From Eubacteriales bacterium (GTDB taxonomy: Bacteria > Bacillota_A > Clostridia > Lachnospirales > Lachnospiraceae), in contig JAUNJL010000007.1 of assembly GCA_030533315.1 (NCBI GenBank), positions 1-64,000 on the forward strand: 64,000 nucleotides of DNA, given 5' to 3'. Position numbers and translations under genes: made by a program. Numbering within the stretch: position 1 is the stretch's first letter; each line of letters opens with the position of its first letter. Below, one piece after another: positions 34,972-44,806 of this stretch. Below the pieces are notes generated by a model that worked only from the letters and a program-made list of their open reading frames with translations, was not told the origin of the DNA and made no database searches.

Positions 34972-36090
34972 TCACAAAAAATCCGCCATGATCTGGTTGC
35001 TCACATGGATGCCCTCCCGGGAGAGGAACAGACGGTCTCCCTCCCTGAGCAGCAATCCCATTTCACTGTATTTTTTTACCACAGGTCCATAAATATCCAT
35101 AAAATCACGGGAAAATTCCCTTCGGAAGCCTTCCAGGGAGATTCCCTCCGTCATACGGAGCCCCAAAAAGGCATACTCCGCCATCTGGTCGGAAGGAGAA
35201 AGAAGCGTCCTCTCCTGGCGGATGCTCTCGGGGAAGCCCTCCTCCCGGCTTTTTCTAAGGTATTCCCCCTGGTCCCTTGTGTTGGAAAAACGCAGGTTTC
35301 CCACAAGGGAGGCCGCTCCCAGCCCCAGCCCCAGATAAGGCGTCCGCCGCCAATAGCCTATGTTGTGCTCACACTCCCTGCCAGGAAGGGCGTAGTTGGA
35401 GATCTCGTACTGGCGATAGCCGTATTCTCCCAAAACCTCCGCCGTGTCCTCATACATCCCGTATTCCGTGTCCTCATCAGGCAGCTCCAGCTCCCGCTCA
35501 TAAAAGGGAGTGCCCTCCTCCACCATCAGGCTGTAGGCGGAAATGTGCTCCGGGGCAAGCCGGGCCACGGTCCTCAGATTCTTCCTCCACCCCTCCCGGC
35601 TCTGGCGGGGAAGGGCTCCCATCAAATCCACGTTGATGTTGGAAAATCCGGCCTCCCGCGCCATCCAAAAGCTGTCCAAAAACTGGCGGAAGGTATGGAT
35701 CCGCCCCAGAAGGCGCAGCTCCTCCTCTTCCGGGGACTGAAGTCCCAGGCTGAGGCGGTTGACTCCCAGCCTTCTGTAAAGGGCCAGCTTCTCCTTCGTC
35801 AGGGTTCCCGGGTTCGCCTCCAGGGTGACCTCCCCCTCCTCCACAAGAGAAAAGGAGGCTCCCATCTGCTCCAGGATCCGCCCCATCTGTTCCGGACGCA
35901 GAAGGGAGGGCGTGCCGCCTCCTATGAAAACGGTGGTGATCGGTTCCCTGACAGCGGCCCCTGCAAGAGAAATCTCTCTCACAAGGGCCTGCACGTACGC
36001 TTCCTGTGCCTCCCTGGACGCAGGTCCCGAGAGGAAATCACAATAATCACATTTTTTTACACAAAAGGGAATATGGACGTAAAGCTCCAC
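34972..36090 (-). CDS. hemW: Radical SAM protein HemW (haem chaperone-like)
   Basis: This 372-residue radical SAM protein has the cluster motif CVKKCDYC (C10, C14, C17) and GGGTPS. HemW-type proteins resemble oxygen-independent coproporphyrinogen oxidase but act as haem-binding chaperones. GTG at 36090 is chosen since AAAGGAGAG directly precedes it and the family begins M/VELYVHIPFC; an upstream ATG would add 17 unrelated residues. It is in line with lepA and a small secreted-like protein, a common clostridial order. Confidence 0.93.
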   Translation of the reverse strand: MELYVHIPFCVKKCDYCDFLSGPASREAQEAYVQALVREISLAGAAVREPITTVFIGGGTPSLLRPEQMGRILEQMGASFSLVEEGEVTLEANPGTLTKEKLALYRRLGVNRLSLGLQSPEEEELRLLGRIHTFRQFLDSFWMAREAGFSNINVDLMGALPRQSREGWRKNLRTVARLAPEHISAYSLMVEEGTPFYERELELPDEDTEYGMYEDTAEVLGEYGYRQYEISNYALPGRECEHNIGYWRRTPYLGLGLGAASLVGNLRFSNTRDQGEYLRKSREEGFPESIRQERTLLSPSDQMAEYAFLGLRMTEGISLEGFRREFSRDFMDIYGPVVKKYSEMGLLLREGDRLFLSREGIHVSNQIMADFL

Positions 36091-36159
36091 GATCTCTCCT
36101 TTCCCGGCACCTACCACGGCAGACGGGGAGCCTTTTCCCAAGCCTCCCCTGTCTGCCCG

Positions 36160-36597
36160 CTACTCCTGGTGCTCCTCACCATCTGTGTCCTCTGTATCCT
36201 CCGTGTCTCCTGTATCCTCTGCGTCCTCCGGCAGGGGGGCATCCTCCCCGGCCTCCGTCCCGGAAGGGCTCTGGCCTCCACTGCTGTTTTTCTGCACCAG
36301 ATATTCATTGACCATGGTCACGTTTCCGCTGGATGCCACAGCGGAGCTGTCCACCTGACGGGGAGCCTCCGTGGGGGTGGGGGACGGTGCGACGGTAATG
36401 GTCATCACTCCCTGAGAGGCCTCGTCCACCTCCCTGGGCTTCTTGCTCCCGCAGGCACAGCCCCTCACAAGGAGCAGGATCCCCAGCAGAAGGACTGCCA
36501 AAAGCGCTCCCTTGATCCACCTGTCCCTGTCCTTTCTCAGGCTCCTCTTCCATAACCGAAAAAGCCTCGTTCCTTCTCTTATCATCTTATCCTTCAT
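36160..36597 (-). CDS. Small single-helix membrane protein with acidic tail, unknown function
   Basis: This 145-residue protein has a basic N-terminus, one helix (about 29-45, LLAVLLLGILLLVRG) ending in CACG, a Pro/Thr linker and an extremely acidic Asp-Thr-Glu repeat at the C-terminus. GGAGG is 8 nt before ATG 36597. I recognise no domain. It lies between lepA and hemW and is probably co-transcribed with them. Confidence 0.7.
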   Translation of the reverse strand: MKDKMIREGTRLFRLWKRSLRKDRDRWIKGALLAVLLLGILLLVRGCACGSKKPREVDEASQGVMTITVAPSPTPTEAPRQVDSSAVASSGNVTMVNEYLVQKNSSGGQSPSGTEAGEDAPLPEDAEDTGDTEDTEDTDGEEHQE

Positions 36598-36674
36598 GGT
36601 TTTTTCCTCCCATGGAACCCAGCGGCCCGCACGACGAGGCCGTCATGGAAAGCCGGGATCTCCATGCCCGCCGC

Positions 36675-38483
36675 TTATTTATCATCCAGCTTTAACACAC
36701 TCATAAAGGCCTTCTGGGGGATCTCCACGTTTCCCACCTGGCGCATCCGCTTCTTGCCCTCCTTCTGCTTTTCCAGCAGCTTCTTCTTTCGGGTGATGTC
36801 TCCGCCGTAGCATTTTGCCAGAACGTCCTTCCGCATGGCCTTCACCGTCTCTCTGGCAATGATCTTGCTGCCAATGGCCGCCTGGATGGGAATCTCAAAA
36901 AGCTGCCGAGGGATCTCTTCCTTCAGCTTCTCGCACATCCGCCGCCCTCTCTCGTAGGCCGTTTCCCCGTGCACGATGAAGGACAGGGCGTCCACCTCCT
37001 CCTTGTTCACCAGAATATCCAGCTTCACCAGCTCGCTGCGCTGGTAGCCGCAGAGCTCATAATCCAGGGAGGCATAGCCTCTGGACCTGGATTTCAGGGC
37101 GTCAAAGAAATCGTAGATGATCTCGTTCAGGGGCAGCCTGTACTTCACAAGAGCTCTGGTCTCCTCCATGTACTCCATCCCCCCGTACTGTCCTCTCCTT
37201 TCCTGGCAAAGATCCATGATGGGGCCGATAAACTCCGTCGTCACCATGATCTCCGCATCCACCATGGGCTCCTCCATGTAATCGATCTCCGAGGGATCGG
37301 GAAGGTTGGTGGGGTTTGTCAGGTCGATCACCTCCCCGTTGGTCTTATAGACCTTGTAGATCACGCTGGGGGCCGTGGTCACCAGATCCAGCCCGTACTC
37401 CCTCTCCAGCCTCTCCTGGATGATCTCCAGATGGAGCAGGCCGAGGAAGCCGCAGCGAAAGCCAAAGCCCAGGGCCACGGAGGTCTCCGGCTCATAAAAC
37501 AGGGACGCATCGTTCAGCTGAAGCTTTTCCAGGGCGTCCCGCAGATCCCCGTACTTGGCGCCGTCCGCCGGATACAGGCCGCAGTAGACCATGGGATTGA
37601 CCTTCTTGTAGCCGGGCAGGGCCTCCTGGCAGGGACGCTTATCATCGGTCACCGTGTCTCCCACCCGAGTGTCCCGGACGTTTTTGATGCTGGCAGTGAT
37701 ATAGCCCACCATGCCTGCCGTCAGCTCCTGGCAGGGGATGAACTGGCCCGGGCCGAAATAGCCCACCTCCACCACCTCCGCGGTAAATCCAGTGGCCATC
37801 ATGCGGATGACCGTGCCCTTTTGTACCCTTCCGTCCATCAGGCGGCAGAACACGATAACTCCCTTGTAGGGATCGTACACCGAGTCAAAGATCAGAGCCT
37901 TCAGGGGGGCATCCGCATCTCCCTGGGGAGCCGGGATCTTCTCCACCACGCTCTCCAGCACCTGGTCGATGTTAAGCCCGGTCTTGGCGGAGATCCGGGG
38001 GGAATCCTGGGCCTCCAGTCCGATCACATCCTCGATCTCCCCGATCACCCTCTCCGGCTCCGCACTGGGAAGATCGATCTTGTTGATCACCGGGATCACC
38101 TCCAGGTCATGATCCAGGGCCATGTAAACATTTGCCAAGGTCTGGGCCTCGATGCCCTGGGCCGCATCCACCACCAGGATCGCCCCATCGCAGGCAGCAA
38201 GGCTGCGGGAAACCTCGTAGTTGAAATCCACGTGTCCCGGTGTGTCGATCAGGTTAAAAATATATTCCTGGCCATCCTTTGCCTTATATACAATACGCAC
38301 AGCCTGGGACTTGATGGTAATGCCCCTCTCACGCTCCAGATCCATGTTGTCCAGGATCTGAGACTGCATCTCCCTCTCGGTCAAAAGCCCGGTGTGCTCA
38401 ATGATCCGGTCCGCCAAGGTGGATTTGCCATGATCGATGTGTGCGATGATACAGAAATTACGAATTTTATTCTGGTCAATCAT
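36675..38483 (-). CDS. lepA: Elongation factor 4
   Basis: This 602-residue ribosome-associated GTPase has G1 [10 protein letters not shown]3 DTPGHVDF and G4 NKID, EF-G-like domains, and the LepA-specific C-terminal domain ending [13 protein letters not shown]. Full length and normal. A promoter ends the preceding spoIIP gene (38558-38587). Confidence 0.97.
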   Translation of the reverse strand: MIDQNKIRNFCIIAHIDHGKSTLADRIIEHTGLLTEREMQSQILDNMDLERERGITIKSQAVRIVYKAKDGQEYIFNLIDTPGHVDFNYEVSRSLAACDGAILVVDAAQGIEAQTLANVYMALDHDLEVIPVINKIDLPSAEPERVIGEIEDVIGLEAQDSPRISAKTGLNIDQVLESVVEKIPAPQGDADAPLKALIFDSVYDPYKGVIVFCRLMDGRVQKGTVIRMMATGFTAEVVEVGYFGPGQFIPCQELTAGMVGYITASIKNVRDTRVGDTVTDDKRPCQEALPGYKKVNPMVYCGLYPADGAKYGDLRDALEKLQLNDASLFYEPETSVALGFGFRCGFLGLLHLEIIQERLEREYGLDLVTTAPSVIYKVYKTNGEVIDLTNPTNLPDPSEIDYMEEPMVDAEIMVTTEFIGPIMDLCQERRGQYGGMEYMEETRALVKYRLPLNEIIYDFFDALKSRSRGYASLDYELCGYQRSELVKLDILVNKEEVDALSFIVHGETAYERGRRMCEKLKEEIPRQLFEIPIQAAIGSKIIARETVKAMRKDVLAKCYGGDITRKKKLLEKQKEGKKRMRQVGNVEIPQKAFMSVLKLDDK

Positions 38484-38557
38484 CTTCCAGAAGCTCCTCC
38501 TCTTTCTTTCGTCTGCTTTTGCGCCCTTTCTTCCGAAAGGGCTGCCGTCTGCTGTTC

Positions 38558-38587
38558 AGTATAGCATACCTTACCCCGGTTTGTCAC
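38558..38587 (-). promoter_or_regulatory. Candidate promoter of lepA, with leader hairpin
   Basis: GTGACA (38582-38587) and TATACT (38558-38563) are 18 bp apart on the minus strand; the -35 overlaps the spoIIP stop. A perfect 8-bp stem GCCCTTTC/GAAAGGGC with a 4-nt loop follows at 38523-38542. Confidence 0.6.
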
Positions 38588-39818
38588 TTCCTTTTAAAAC
38601 CTGATCCAGAAGGAAGGCAAAGGGTTCCATGGCATTTTTTACCTCCTGGACCGTGTTTGTCTGGGCCCCCGCCTCCAAAAGGAGGGCCCTGGGCCTGAGA
38701 TGAAGATTGTACCGCAGCCCCGCCAGATAAATGCACCGGGAAAACCCCGGGTAGTACATGGCCGCCTGGCATTCCAGCTGGAAGGAAAAGGCAAGGTTCT
38801 CTTCTATGTAGGGGTTTGGCAGATAGGCCACCTCCCCCTGGGTGTTGGTGTAGGAAAGCCCATTGTAAAACATGATCTGAGCCGTGGGCTTGCCGTCGAT
38901 CTCCGTCACCAGGCGCCGTCCCTCCTCCACCCCGTCCCTGTGAAGGTCGATCAGCACCTGGATGGAGGGATATTTTTTCAGCATTCTTTCCACATAAGCC
39001 CTGGCATGATCGTAGGCCTGGCTGCGGTCCGTCTCCCCTTCCACCACGTCAAAGATCCTGGACACGTGCAGGACGTTGTAGCCGTAGGTGTTCCTCAAAA
39101 TCCTGGTAAGGTGGTCCCCCACTCCCACCACCGTATCCGACCGTTTTCCCTCCCTGGAATCGGCAAAGGCCTCCTGGGAATGGCTGTGATAAATCAGGAT
39201 CTGAGGTGCGGAGGCATCCCCCGAAAGGGTCATGTCCTGATCCAAAAATTTCAGAGCGTCAATGGGAGCCGCCTCCGCCGAGGTGCTTTGATCCACCACG
39301 AAGAAGCTTTCCAAAACATGATCCCGGTCCGCCAGCATTTCCCTGGAAAGAGTCTGTACAGGCTGGGGACTTGCGGGGGCGGATGCCTCCTGGGCCATTC
39401 GGGGCTCCTGGGCCGGCACGGGGGACTGAGCCGGCATGGAGGACTGGGACGGTGCGGGGGGCTGAACCGGCCCGGGGGACTGGGAGGCAAGGATGCCTCC
39501 CTCCCCAAAGGGCTGCACGGCCGCCGTCTCTGACATTTGAGGAACATCCTCCTGCCCCCATGCGGAAAGAGAAGGCTCCTCCCTGTTTTCCGCCGCCGCC
39601 AGCCGTCCCAGATACTCCCCGCTGCTTTTTGCCAAAAGCTCCCGGGTCTCCTCATCTCCTCCCAGAAGGGCGCTCTCCCTTTTTTCCTCCAAAAAGAGGT
39701 ACAGAGGAAACTGCCTGTACACATTTCCCCATTGGAAAAAGGGCTCCGGCATGACTGCCAGAACCCCGAAAAATGCCAGACACAGTATCACACAGAACCC
39801 CTTCTGGAATCTCGTCAC
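38571..39818 (-). CDS. spoIIP: Stage II sporulation protein P
   Basis: This 415-residue sporulation enzyme degrades septal peptidoglycan during engulfment as amidase/endopeptidase in the SpoIIDMP complex. One N-terminal helix (about 8-24) is followed by a low-complexity Pro/Gln/Ser linker (about 90-150) and the catalytic domain with IYHSHSQEAF, VLIDLHRDG and LLLEAGAQTNT. The GTG start at 39818 has AGAGGTG upstream. It is next to gpr, supporting a spore-former. Confidence 0.95.
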   Translation of the reverse strand: MTRFQKGFCVILCLAFFGVLAVMPEPFFQWGNVYRQFPLYLFLEEKRESALLGGDEETRELLAKSSGEYLGRLAAAENREEPSLSAWGQEDVPQMSETAAVQPFGEGGILASQSPGPVQPPAPSQSSMPAQSPVPAQEPRMAQEASAPASPQPVQTLSREMLADRDHVLESFFVVDQSTSAEAAPIDALKFLDQDMTLSGDASAPQILIYHSHSQEAFADSREGKRSDTVVGVGDHLTRILRNTYGYNVLHVSRIFDVVEGETDRSQAYDHARAYVERMLKKYPSIQVLIDLHRDGVEEGRRLVTEIDGKPTAQIMFYNGLSYTNTQGEVAYLPNPYIEENLAFSFQLECQAAMYYPGFSRCIYLAGLRYNLHLRPRALLLEAGAQTNTVQEVKNAMEPFAFLLDQVLKGSDKPG

Positions 39819-39919
39819 GCGATCACCTCTATAAGGATATCCTATGACCGATCGGTCCCATTTATGCGGGAGCTCCCCCTCTCTGCCCCTTCTTTTTCCA
39901 GAACAAAGAAGAAGGCCCT

Positions 39920-40828
39920 TTATCCCTCCCTGGAAAAAGCCATGTTCAGGCCCTCCGAGATGGTGAAGCTTAGATACTTTACCGTCTCGTCCACGTCCTT
40001 TGGCGTCACGAACATGCTGTGAAGATGGGGAGAGATGATCTCCTCCAAAAACTCCTTCTGCTCCGTCTCCTCCAGGGTCTCCAGCAGATGGGACATGGCG
40101 TCATAGACGATGGTGGCCGCATCCACCACCGTGGGGACGCCGATCCCGATCACCTTCGCCCCCAGATTTTCCTCCGTCAGACCGACCCTGTGATTTCCCA
40201 CCCCGGAGCCGGGATGGATCCCCGTGTCCGTGATCTGGATGGTGCGGTTCAGCCGTCTGGTGCTCCTTGCCGCCAATGCGTCCACCGCGATGACCACGTC
40301 CGGCTTTGTCTCCTCCGCCACGCCCCGGACGATCTCCCAGGTCTCCATCCCCGTCTGAGCCATCACGCCGGGAATGATCCCACTTGTCCTGTGCAGGATC
40401 TCCTCCCCCAGCCCCTTCAGGCCATATTCCCGGATGACGTGCCTGGTCATCCTAAGATTCTCCACCACGTGGGGACCCAGGGAATCCGCCGTGATCGCCT
40501 GATTTCCCAGCCCCACCACCAGGATGGACCGCTCCTTTTTCAGATCCATCAGCTGTTCCAGATGGCGGGCGATCTCCTGGGAAACCTCCCGATGATAGCC
40601 CTCGTCGGGCAGGGAAAGCCCGGGAGCCTCGATGGTGATGTACGTCCCCTGGGGACGCCCCATGGCCTTTGCCCCGTTTTCCGTGGTGATCTTTACCACC
40701 GTGGTCTTGATATCCTTCTCCTCATCGTATTCCTCCCGCAGCTCCACGCCCCGGATCTCCACGTTGTCCTCCGTGAAGCGTTCCCGGGCCTCCAGCGCCA
40801 GATCCGTCCTGATCCTGTAGCTTCCCAT
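39920..40828 (-). CDS. gpr: Germination protease GPR
   Basis: This 302-residue aspartic-type endopeptidase degrades small acid-soluble spore proteins at germination and is made as a self-processing zymogen. Recognisable parts are YRIRTDLALEA near the N-terminus, VVGLGNQAITADSLGP and VVIAVDALAARS. ATG 40828 is preferred (GGAG 8 nt away) over ATG 40834 (2 nt away). A GC-rich stem precedes the ribosome site. It is expected to be forespore-expressed; a GGACACTAT box with an upstream ACATA (near 40900-40930) is only a weak candidate for a sigma-F/G site. Confidence 0.95.
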   Translation of the reverse strand: MGSYRIRTDLALEARERFTEDNVEIRGVELREEYDEEKDIKTTVVKITTENGAKAMGRPQGTYITIEAPGLSLPDEGYHREVSQEIARHLEQLMDLKKERSILVVGLGNQAITADSLGPHVVENLRMTRHVIREYGLKGLGEEILHRTSGIIPGVMAQTGMETWEIVRGVAEETKPDVVIAVDALAARSTRRLNRTIQITDTGIHPGSGVGNHRVGLTEENLGAKVIGIGVPTVVDAATIVYDAMSHLLETLEETEQKEFLEEIISPHLHSMFVTPKDVDETVKYLSFTISEGLNMAFSREG

Positions 40829-40849
40829 GGTCATTTCTCCTTACCCACC

Positions 40850-40887
40850 GGCGGCAGAGGGTCAGAAGCTCCCGGCCTTCTGCCGCC
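40850..40887 (+). terminator. GC-rich hairpin upstream of gpr
   Basis: GGCGGCAGA (40850-40858) and TCTGCCGCC (40879-40887) form a 9-bp stem, followed on the plus strand by TTTTTGG. On the gpr strand it lies in the leader 15-20 nt before the ribosome site. It could stop plus-strand read-through or shape the gpr leader. Confidence 0.4.
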
Positions 40888-40955
40888 TTTTTGGATAGTG
40901 TCCGCTTTTTTGCGAAAAATATGTATGCCCTCCCTCTTTTCTGTGATTTTGGGGT

Positions 40956-40984
40956 TTGCCATTTCCCCCACAGGATAGTATAAT
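40956..40984 (+). promoter_or_regulatory. Sigma-A promoter of the zinc-ribbon protein
   Basis: TTGCCA (40956-40961) and perfect TATAAT (40979-40984) are 17 bp apart. The leader is about 45 nt and ends in GGAGG before ATG 41035. Confidence 0.75.
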
Positions 40985-41034
40985 GAGGCTGCGGGATACC
41001 ACGCCGCCATTTCTTAAGATCGGAGGGTTTTCAT

Positions 41035-41229
41035 ATGGCAATTTTAGAGGGATGCGAATCAAAATACAGAACGCCGGTACCGGAGGACAGGATCTGCCCT
41101 CAGTGCAAGAAGCCGGTGGAGGTGTTCACCAGCCGGGGACGGATCGTCGAGGATTCTGTCTGTGAATGCGGCTATGTGTTCCATGCGGAGGAGGCCGACT
41201 CCATTGTTGTGGAGAAAAAAGAGGACTGA
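41035..41229 (+). CDS. Small zinc-ribbon protein of unknown function
   Basis: This 64-residue protein has two cysteine pairs, CPQC (21-24) and CECG (43-45), the spacing of a rubredoxin-like zinc ribbon, and an acidic ending. GGAGG is 7 nt before the ATG. It has its own strong promoter and terminator and is the only internal plus-strand gene of the central window. No partner gene is obvious. I know no characterised family member. Confidence 0.8.
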   Translation: MAILEGCESKYRTPVPEDRICPQCKKPVEVFTSRGRIVEDSVCECGYVFHAEEADSIVVEKKED

Positions 41230-41258
41230 GCCTCCGCCGGACGCCCACAAAAGCACCC

Positions 41259-41300
41259 AACGCCCCGCTTCAGAAATCTGAAGCAGGGCGTTCGTTTTCT
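41259..41300 (+). terminator. Intrinsic terminator of the zinc-ribbon gene
   Basis: AACGCCCCGCTTCAG (41259-41273) and CTGAAGCAGGGCGTT (41278-41292) form a 15-bp stem with one mismatch, followed by TCGTTTTCTTTTTTATTTT. It also faces the convergent MscS gene. Confidence 0.85.
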
Positions 41301-41309
41301 TTTTTATTT

Positions 41310-42182
41310 TTATTCTCGGATGTGAACCTCCATCTGAGGGTAAGGGATGTGGATCCCTTCCCTGTCAAATTCCTCCTTGATCCTGGCATTCAGCCGCCAT
41401 TTGGCCGGCCAATATCTCTCCGTGGGAACCCATGCCCGAAGGCCCATGACCACGGCGCTCTCCCCCAGCTCGTCCACAAAGACCACCATGTCCTGATCCT
41501 CCTTCGTATCCGGATCCTCCAAAAGAAGTCTCTCCAGAATCTCTCCGGCCTTCTTCATGTCTGATCCGTAGGAGATCCTCACCTTGATATCCAGCTTTCT
41601 CTGGTCACGGGCCGTCACGTTGATGATGGTGCTGTTTGACAGGGTTCCGTTGGGAATGACGATGTGCTTGTTGTCCACGGACAGCAGGGTGGTGTAGCAG
41701 ATCTCGATCCTGCAGACCGTACCCTCACAGCCCTGGGCTGCGTCCTGGATAATGTAATCCCCCACCTGAAAGGGCTTGAACACCAAAAGCATCACGCCCC
41801 CGGCCAGGTTTGCCAGGCCTCCCTGGAGGGCAAGCCCGATGGTCACCCCGGCGGTTCCCAAGAGGGCGGCCGCAGAGGACTCCTTCACCCCAAAATAGGT
41901 GGCGATGTTGAAGACCAAAAGAGCATACAGCATGATCTTCCCCAGAGAGGAGACGAACTGTATCACCCCCTTGTCCACCGAAGCCCTCTCCATGGAACGG
42001 CGAATCACCTTCAAAAGCCAGGCGATCAGCCTCCGCCCCACATAAAAGGCCACGATGGCCAGCACCACCTTCAGGCCGAAGCCCAGAAGCTGGGGCAGAC
42101 ATTCATCCACGTATGCCTGGAGACGGCTGACCTCCTTTGTAACCTCCTGTACCGTTTCTTCCAATGTCTGATCTCCCTTCAT
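41310..42182 (-). CDS. Small-conductance mechanosensitive channel (MscS family)
   Basis: This 290-residue membrane protein releases solutes on hypo-osmotic shock. Three helices precede the pore-lining segment GTAGVTIGLALQGGLANLAGG and the beta domain with PFQVGDYI; the cytoplasmic end has the MscS alpha-beta fold. An amphipathic segment (MKGDQTLEETV onward) begins the protein. ATG 42182 has GGAGG 4 nt before it and follows the DUF1294 stop by 1 nt; longer readings of the frame overlap that gene. Confidence 0.93.
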   Translation of the reverse strand: MKGDQTLEETVQEVTKEVSRLQAYVDECLPQLLGFGLKVVLAIVAFYVGRRLIAWLLKVIRRSMERASVDKGVIQFVSSLGKIMLYALLVFNIATYFGVKESSAAALLGTAGVTIGLALQGGLANLAGGVMLLVFKPFQVGDYIIQDAAQGCEGTVCRIEICYTTLLSVDNKHIVIPNGTLSNSTIINVTARDQRKLDIKVRISYGSDMKKAGEILERLLLEDPDTKEDQDMVVFVDELGESAVVMGLRAWVPTERYWPAKWRLNARIKEEFDREGIHIPYPQMEVHIRE

Positions 42183-42183
42183 C

Positions 42184-42558
42184 CTACCTCCCATCCCTCC
42201 TTGCGGCACTGACAGCCAGCAGGACCGCCTGCACCACAAGAAGGATGCAGCCTCCCCTTTGTCCTGATACCTCCAGAACACCGGCCAGCAGGGCCGCCTG
42301 CACCGCAAGAAGAGCCGGCACCCCATATCGGAACCTGGCCTTCCTCGTCTTATGATGCAACAGCACCATGGCCAAAAAGGCTCCCAGGGCGCCTCCCAGA
42401 GCAGCGGACATCATCAGCTTCTTCTCCGGTATCCTCCATTTTTTGTGGATCGCCCGGTATTTATCCATGGCAAAAAGGGCGAAGGTTCCCCCATTGATTG
42501 CCGCCAAAAGCACCATCAGATCCTGATATTCTTCACAAAGCTCCCTGAATCCCTCCAT
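42184..42558 (-). CDS. DUF1294 membrane protein
   Basis: This 124-residue protein has the DUF1294 signature: MDKYRAIHKKWRIPE, GGALGAF and HHKTRKARFR. Family members are small membrane proteins, some fused to cold-shock domains, of unknown role. The last 40 residues extend past the usual domain and include LLAVQAALLA and LLVVQAVLLA, encoded by a 27-bp direct repeat (42217-42243 and 42286-42312, two mismatches). It is probably co-translated with mscS (TAGGATG junction). Confidence 0.85.
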   Translation of the reverse strand: MEGFRELCEEYQDLMVLLAAINGGTFALFAMDKYRAIHKKWRIPEKKLMMSAALGGALGAFLAMVLLHHKTRKARFRYGVPALLAVQAALLAGVLEVSGQRGGCILLVVQAVLLAVSAARRDGR

Positions 42559-42612
42559 CTTTTCCCACTCTCCTTCCCGGACGCCGGCCTCCCCGCACAG
42601 TCCTTCCTTCTC

Positions 42613-44772
42613 TTACCCTTGGATCCCTTTCATGGACAGGCTGATCCTTTTCTTCTTCAGATCCACCCCCAAAACCCGGACCTCCACCACATCCCCCACG
42701 CTCACGGCCTCCAGGGGATGCTTGATGAATTTTTCACTCATCTGGGAGATGTGCACCAGTCCGTCCTGGTGGACGCCGATATCCACAAAAGCGCCGAAGT
42801 CGATCACATTTCTCACGGTTCCTTTCAGGATCATTCCCTCCTTCAGGTCCTTCATCTCCAGCACGTCCGTGCGCAGGATGGGACGGGGCATCTCATCCCT
42901 GGGGTCCCTGGCAGGCTTTTCCAGCTCCTTCACCATGTCCCGCAGGGTGATCTCTCCGATCTCCAGCTCGCCGGCCAGCTTCCCATAATCCTTCACCTCC
43001 CTGGAGATCCGGGAGAGCTTTCCCTCGGCAATGTCCTGGGTGGTATAGCCCAGCCTTTCCAGCAGCTTGGCCGCCGCCTCATAGCTCTCAGGATGGACGC
43101 TGGTGGCATCCAGCGGGTTTTTCCCTCCAGTGATGCGCATAAACCCTGCGCACTGCTCAAAGGCCTTTGGCCCCAGCTTCGCCACCTTTAAAAGCTCCCT
43201 GCGGCTTGTGAACCGGCCGTTCTCCTCCCGGTAGCTCACAATATTTTTTGCGATGGTCTTGCTGATACCGGAAACGTATTCCAGCAGGGAGGCGGAGGCC
43301 GTGTTTAGATCCACGCCCACCCGGTTGACGCTGTCCTCCACCACGCCGGAAAGAGCCTCGCCCAGCTTCTTCTGATTCATGTCATGCTGGTACTGCCCCA
43401 CCCCGATGGACTTCGGATCGATCTTGACCAGCTCCGCCAGGGGATCCTGCACCCGCCGGGCAATGGATGCGGCGCTCCTCTGTCCCACGTCAAAAGAAGG
43501 GAACTCCTCCGTGGCCAGCTTGCTGGCCGAATACACGGAAGCCCCGGCCTCGTTGGTGATCACGTACTGCACGTGGGCCTCCGGGATCTCCTTGAGCATC
43601 TCCACGATCACCTGCTCCGACTCCCTGGAGGCGGTCCCGTTCCCCAGGGAGATCAGGGTGATGTGGTATTTTTTGATCAGCCCTTTGACCCTGTCCTTTG
43701 CAGCCCGGATCTTCGCCTCCGTGGTAGGTGCGGTGGGATAAACCACCGTGGTGTCAAGAACCTTCCCCGTGGCATCCACCACTGCCAGCTTGCAGCCTGT
43801 ACGAAAAGCCGGATCCCATCCAAGAACCACCTGTCCTGCGATCGGCGGCTGCATCAAAAGCTGCTCCAGGTTTTTTCCAAAGACCCGGATGGCCCCGTCC
43901 TCCGCCTTTTCCGTCAGGTCGCTTCGGATCTCCCGCTCGATGGCCGGGCCTATGAGACGCTTGTAGCTGTCGCTGACCACCTCCCTGAGAACCGGGGTGG
44001 TCACCGGATTTTCCCTGGTAATCACCTGGTGCTCCAAATAGCGGAGGATCTCCTCCTCCGGCGCATTCACCTTCACGGTGAGGATCTTCTCCTTCTCTCC
44101 CCGGTTCAGCGCCAGGATCCGGTGGCCGGCCAGCTTTTTCACCGGCTCCTCAAAATCGTAATACATCTCGTAGACCGACTGAACCTTTTCATCCTTCGCC
44201 ACAGAGCTGACGCTTCCCTTTTTTGCCGTCATCTCCCGGATATGGATGCGGTGATCCGCCTGATCGGAAATGTGCTCCGCCAGGATGTCACAGGCTCCGG
44301 CTATGGCCTCCTCCACGGTTCTCACCTCTTTTTCCTGGGACAAAAAGGCCTTGGCCTCCTCCTCCAGAGGCTTCTCCGTCCTCTGCAGGAGGATGATCCC
44401 CGCCAGAGGCTCCAGCCCCTTCTCCTTTGCCATGGTCGCCCTGGTGCGGCGCTTCGGCCGGTAAGGGCGGTAGAGATCCTCCACCACCACCAGGGTCCTG
44501 GCCTCCAGGATTTGTTTTTCCAGCTCCTGGGTCAGCTTTCCCTGCTCCCTGATGCTGCCCAGCACCTGCGTCTTCTTTTCCTCCAGATTCCTCAGATAAT
44601 TCAGACGCTCATGCAGGGTGCGAAGCTGCTGGTCATCCAAAGTGCCAGTGGCCTCCTTGCGGTAACGGGAAATAAAGGGGATGGTGTTCCCCTCGTCAAT
44701 GAGCCGGACCGCCGCCGCCGTCTGCCATTTCTGTACGCCCAGTTCCTGGGTGATCTCCTGTATGATATCCAT
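42613..44772 (-). CDS. tex: Tex-family RNA-binding transcription accessory protein
   Basis: This 719-residue protein has the Tex N-terminal domain, a YqgF/RuvC-like domain (LGWDPAFRTGCKLAVVD, near residue 320), helix-hairpin-helix domains (about 490-560) and a C-terminal S1 domain (GTVRNVIDFGAFVDIGV). It binds nucleic acid and affects transcription. GAGGAG lies before ATG 44772, and a promoter is at 44807-44836. Confidence 0.95.
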   Translation of the reverse strand: MDIIQEITQELGVQKWQTAAAVRLIDEGNTIPFISRYRKEATGTLDDQQLRTLHERLNYLRNLEEKKTQVLGSIREQGKLTQELEKQILEARTLVVVEDLYRPYRPKRRTRATMAKEKGLEPLAGIILLQRTEKPLEEEAKAFLSQEKEVRTVEEAIAGACDILAEHISDQADHRIHIREMTAKKGSVSSVAKDEKVQSVYEMYYDFEEPVKKLAGHRILALNRGEKEKILTVKVNAPEEEILRYLEHQVITRENPVTTPVLREVVSDSYKRLIGPAIEREIRSDLTEKAEDGAIRVFGKNLEQLLMQPPIAGQVVLGWDPAFRTGCKLAVVDATGKVLDTTVVYPTAPTTEAKIRAAKDRVKGLIKKYHITLISLGNGTASRESEQVIVEMLKEIPEAHVQYVITNEAGASVYSASKLATEEFPSFDVGQRSAASIARRVQDPLAELVKIDPKSIGVGQYQHDMNQKKLGEALSGVVEDSVNRVGVDLNTASASLLEYVSGISKTIAKNIVSYREENGRFTSRRELLKVAKLGPKAFEQCAGFMRITGGKNPLDATSVHPESYEAAAKLLERLGYTTQDIAEGKLSRISREVKDYGKLAGELEIGEITLRDMVKELEKPARDPRDEMPRPILRTDVLEMKDLKEGMILKGTVRNVIDFGAFVDIGVHQDGLVHISQMSEKFIKHPLEAVSVGDVVEVRVLGVDLKKKRISLSMKGIQG

Positions 44773-44806
44773 ATGTGTATTCTCCTCATAAAATCTTTTT
44801 TCTGTA

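Noticed and set aside
42183..42326. Longer N-terminus for the MscS channel
   Set aside because: It would overlap the DUF1294 gene; GGAGG lies directly before ATG 42182 and the protein there starts like the family.
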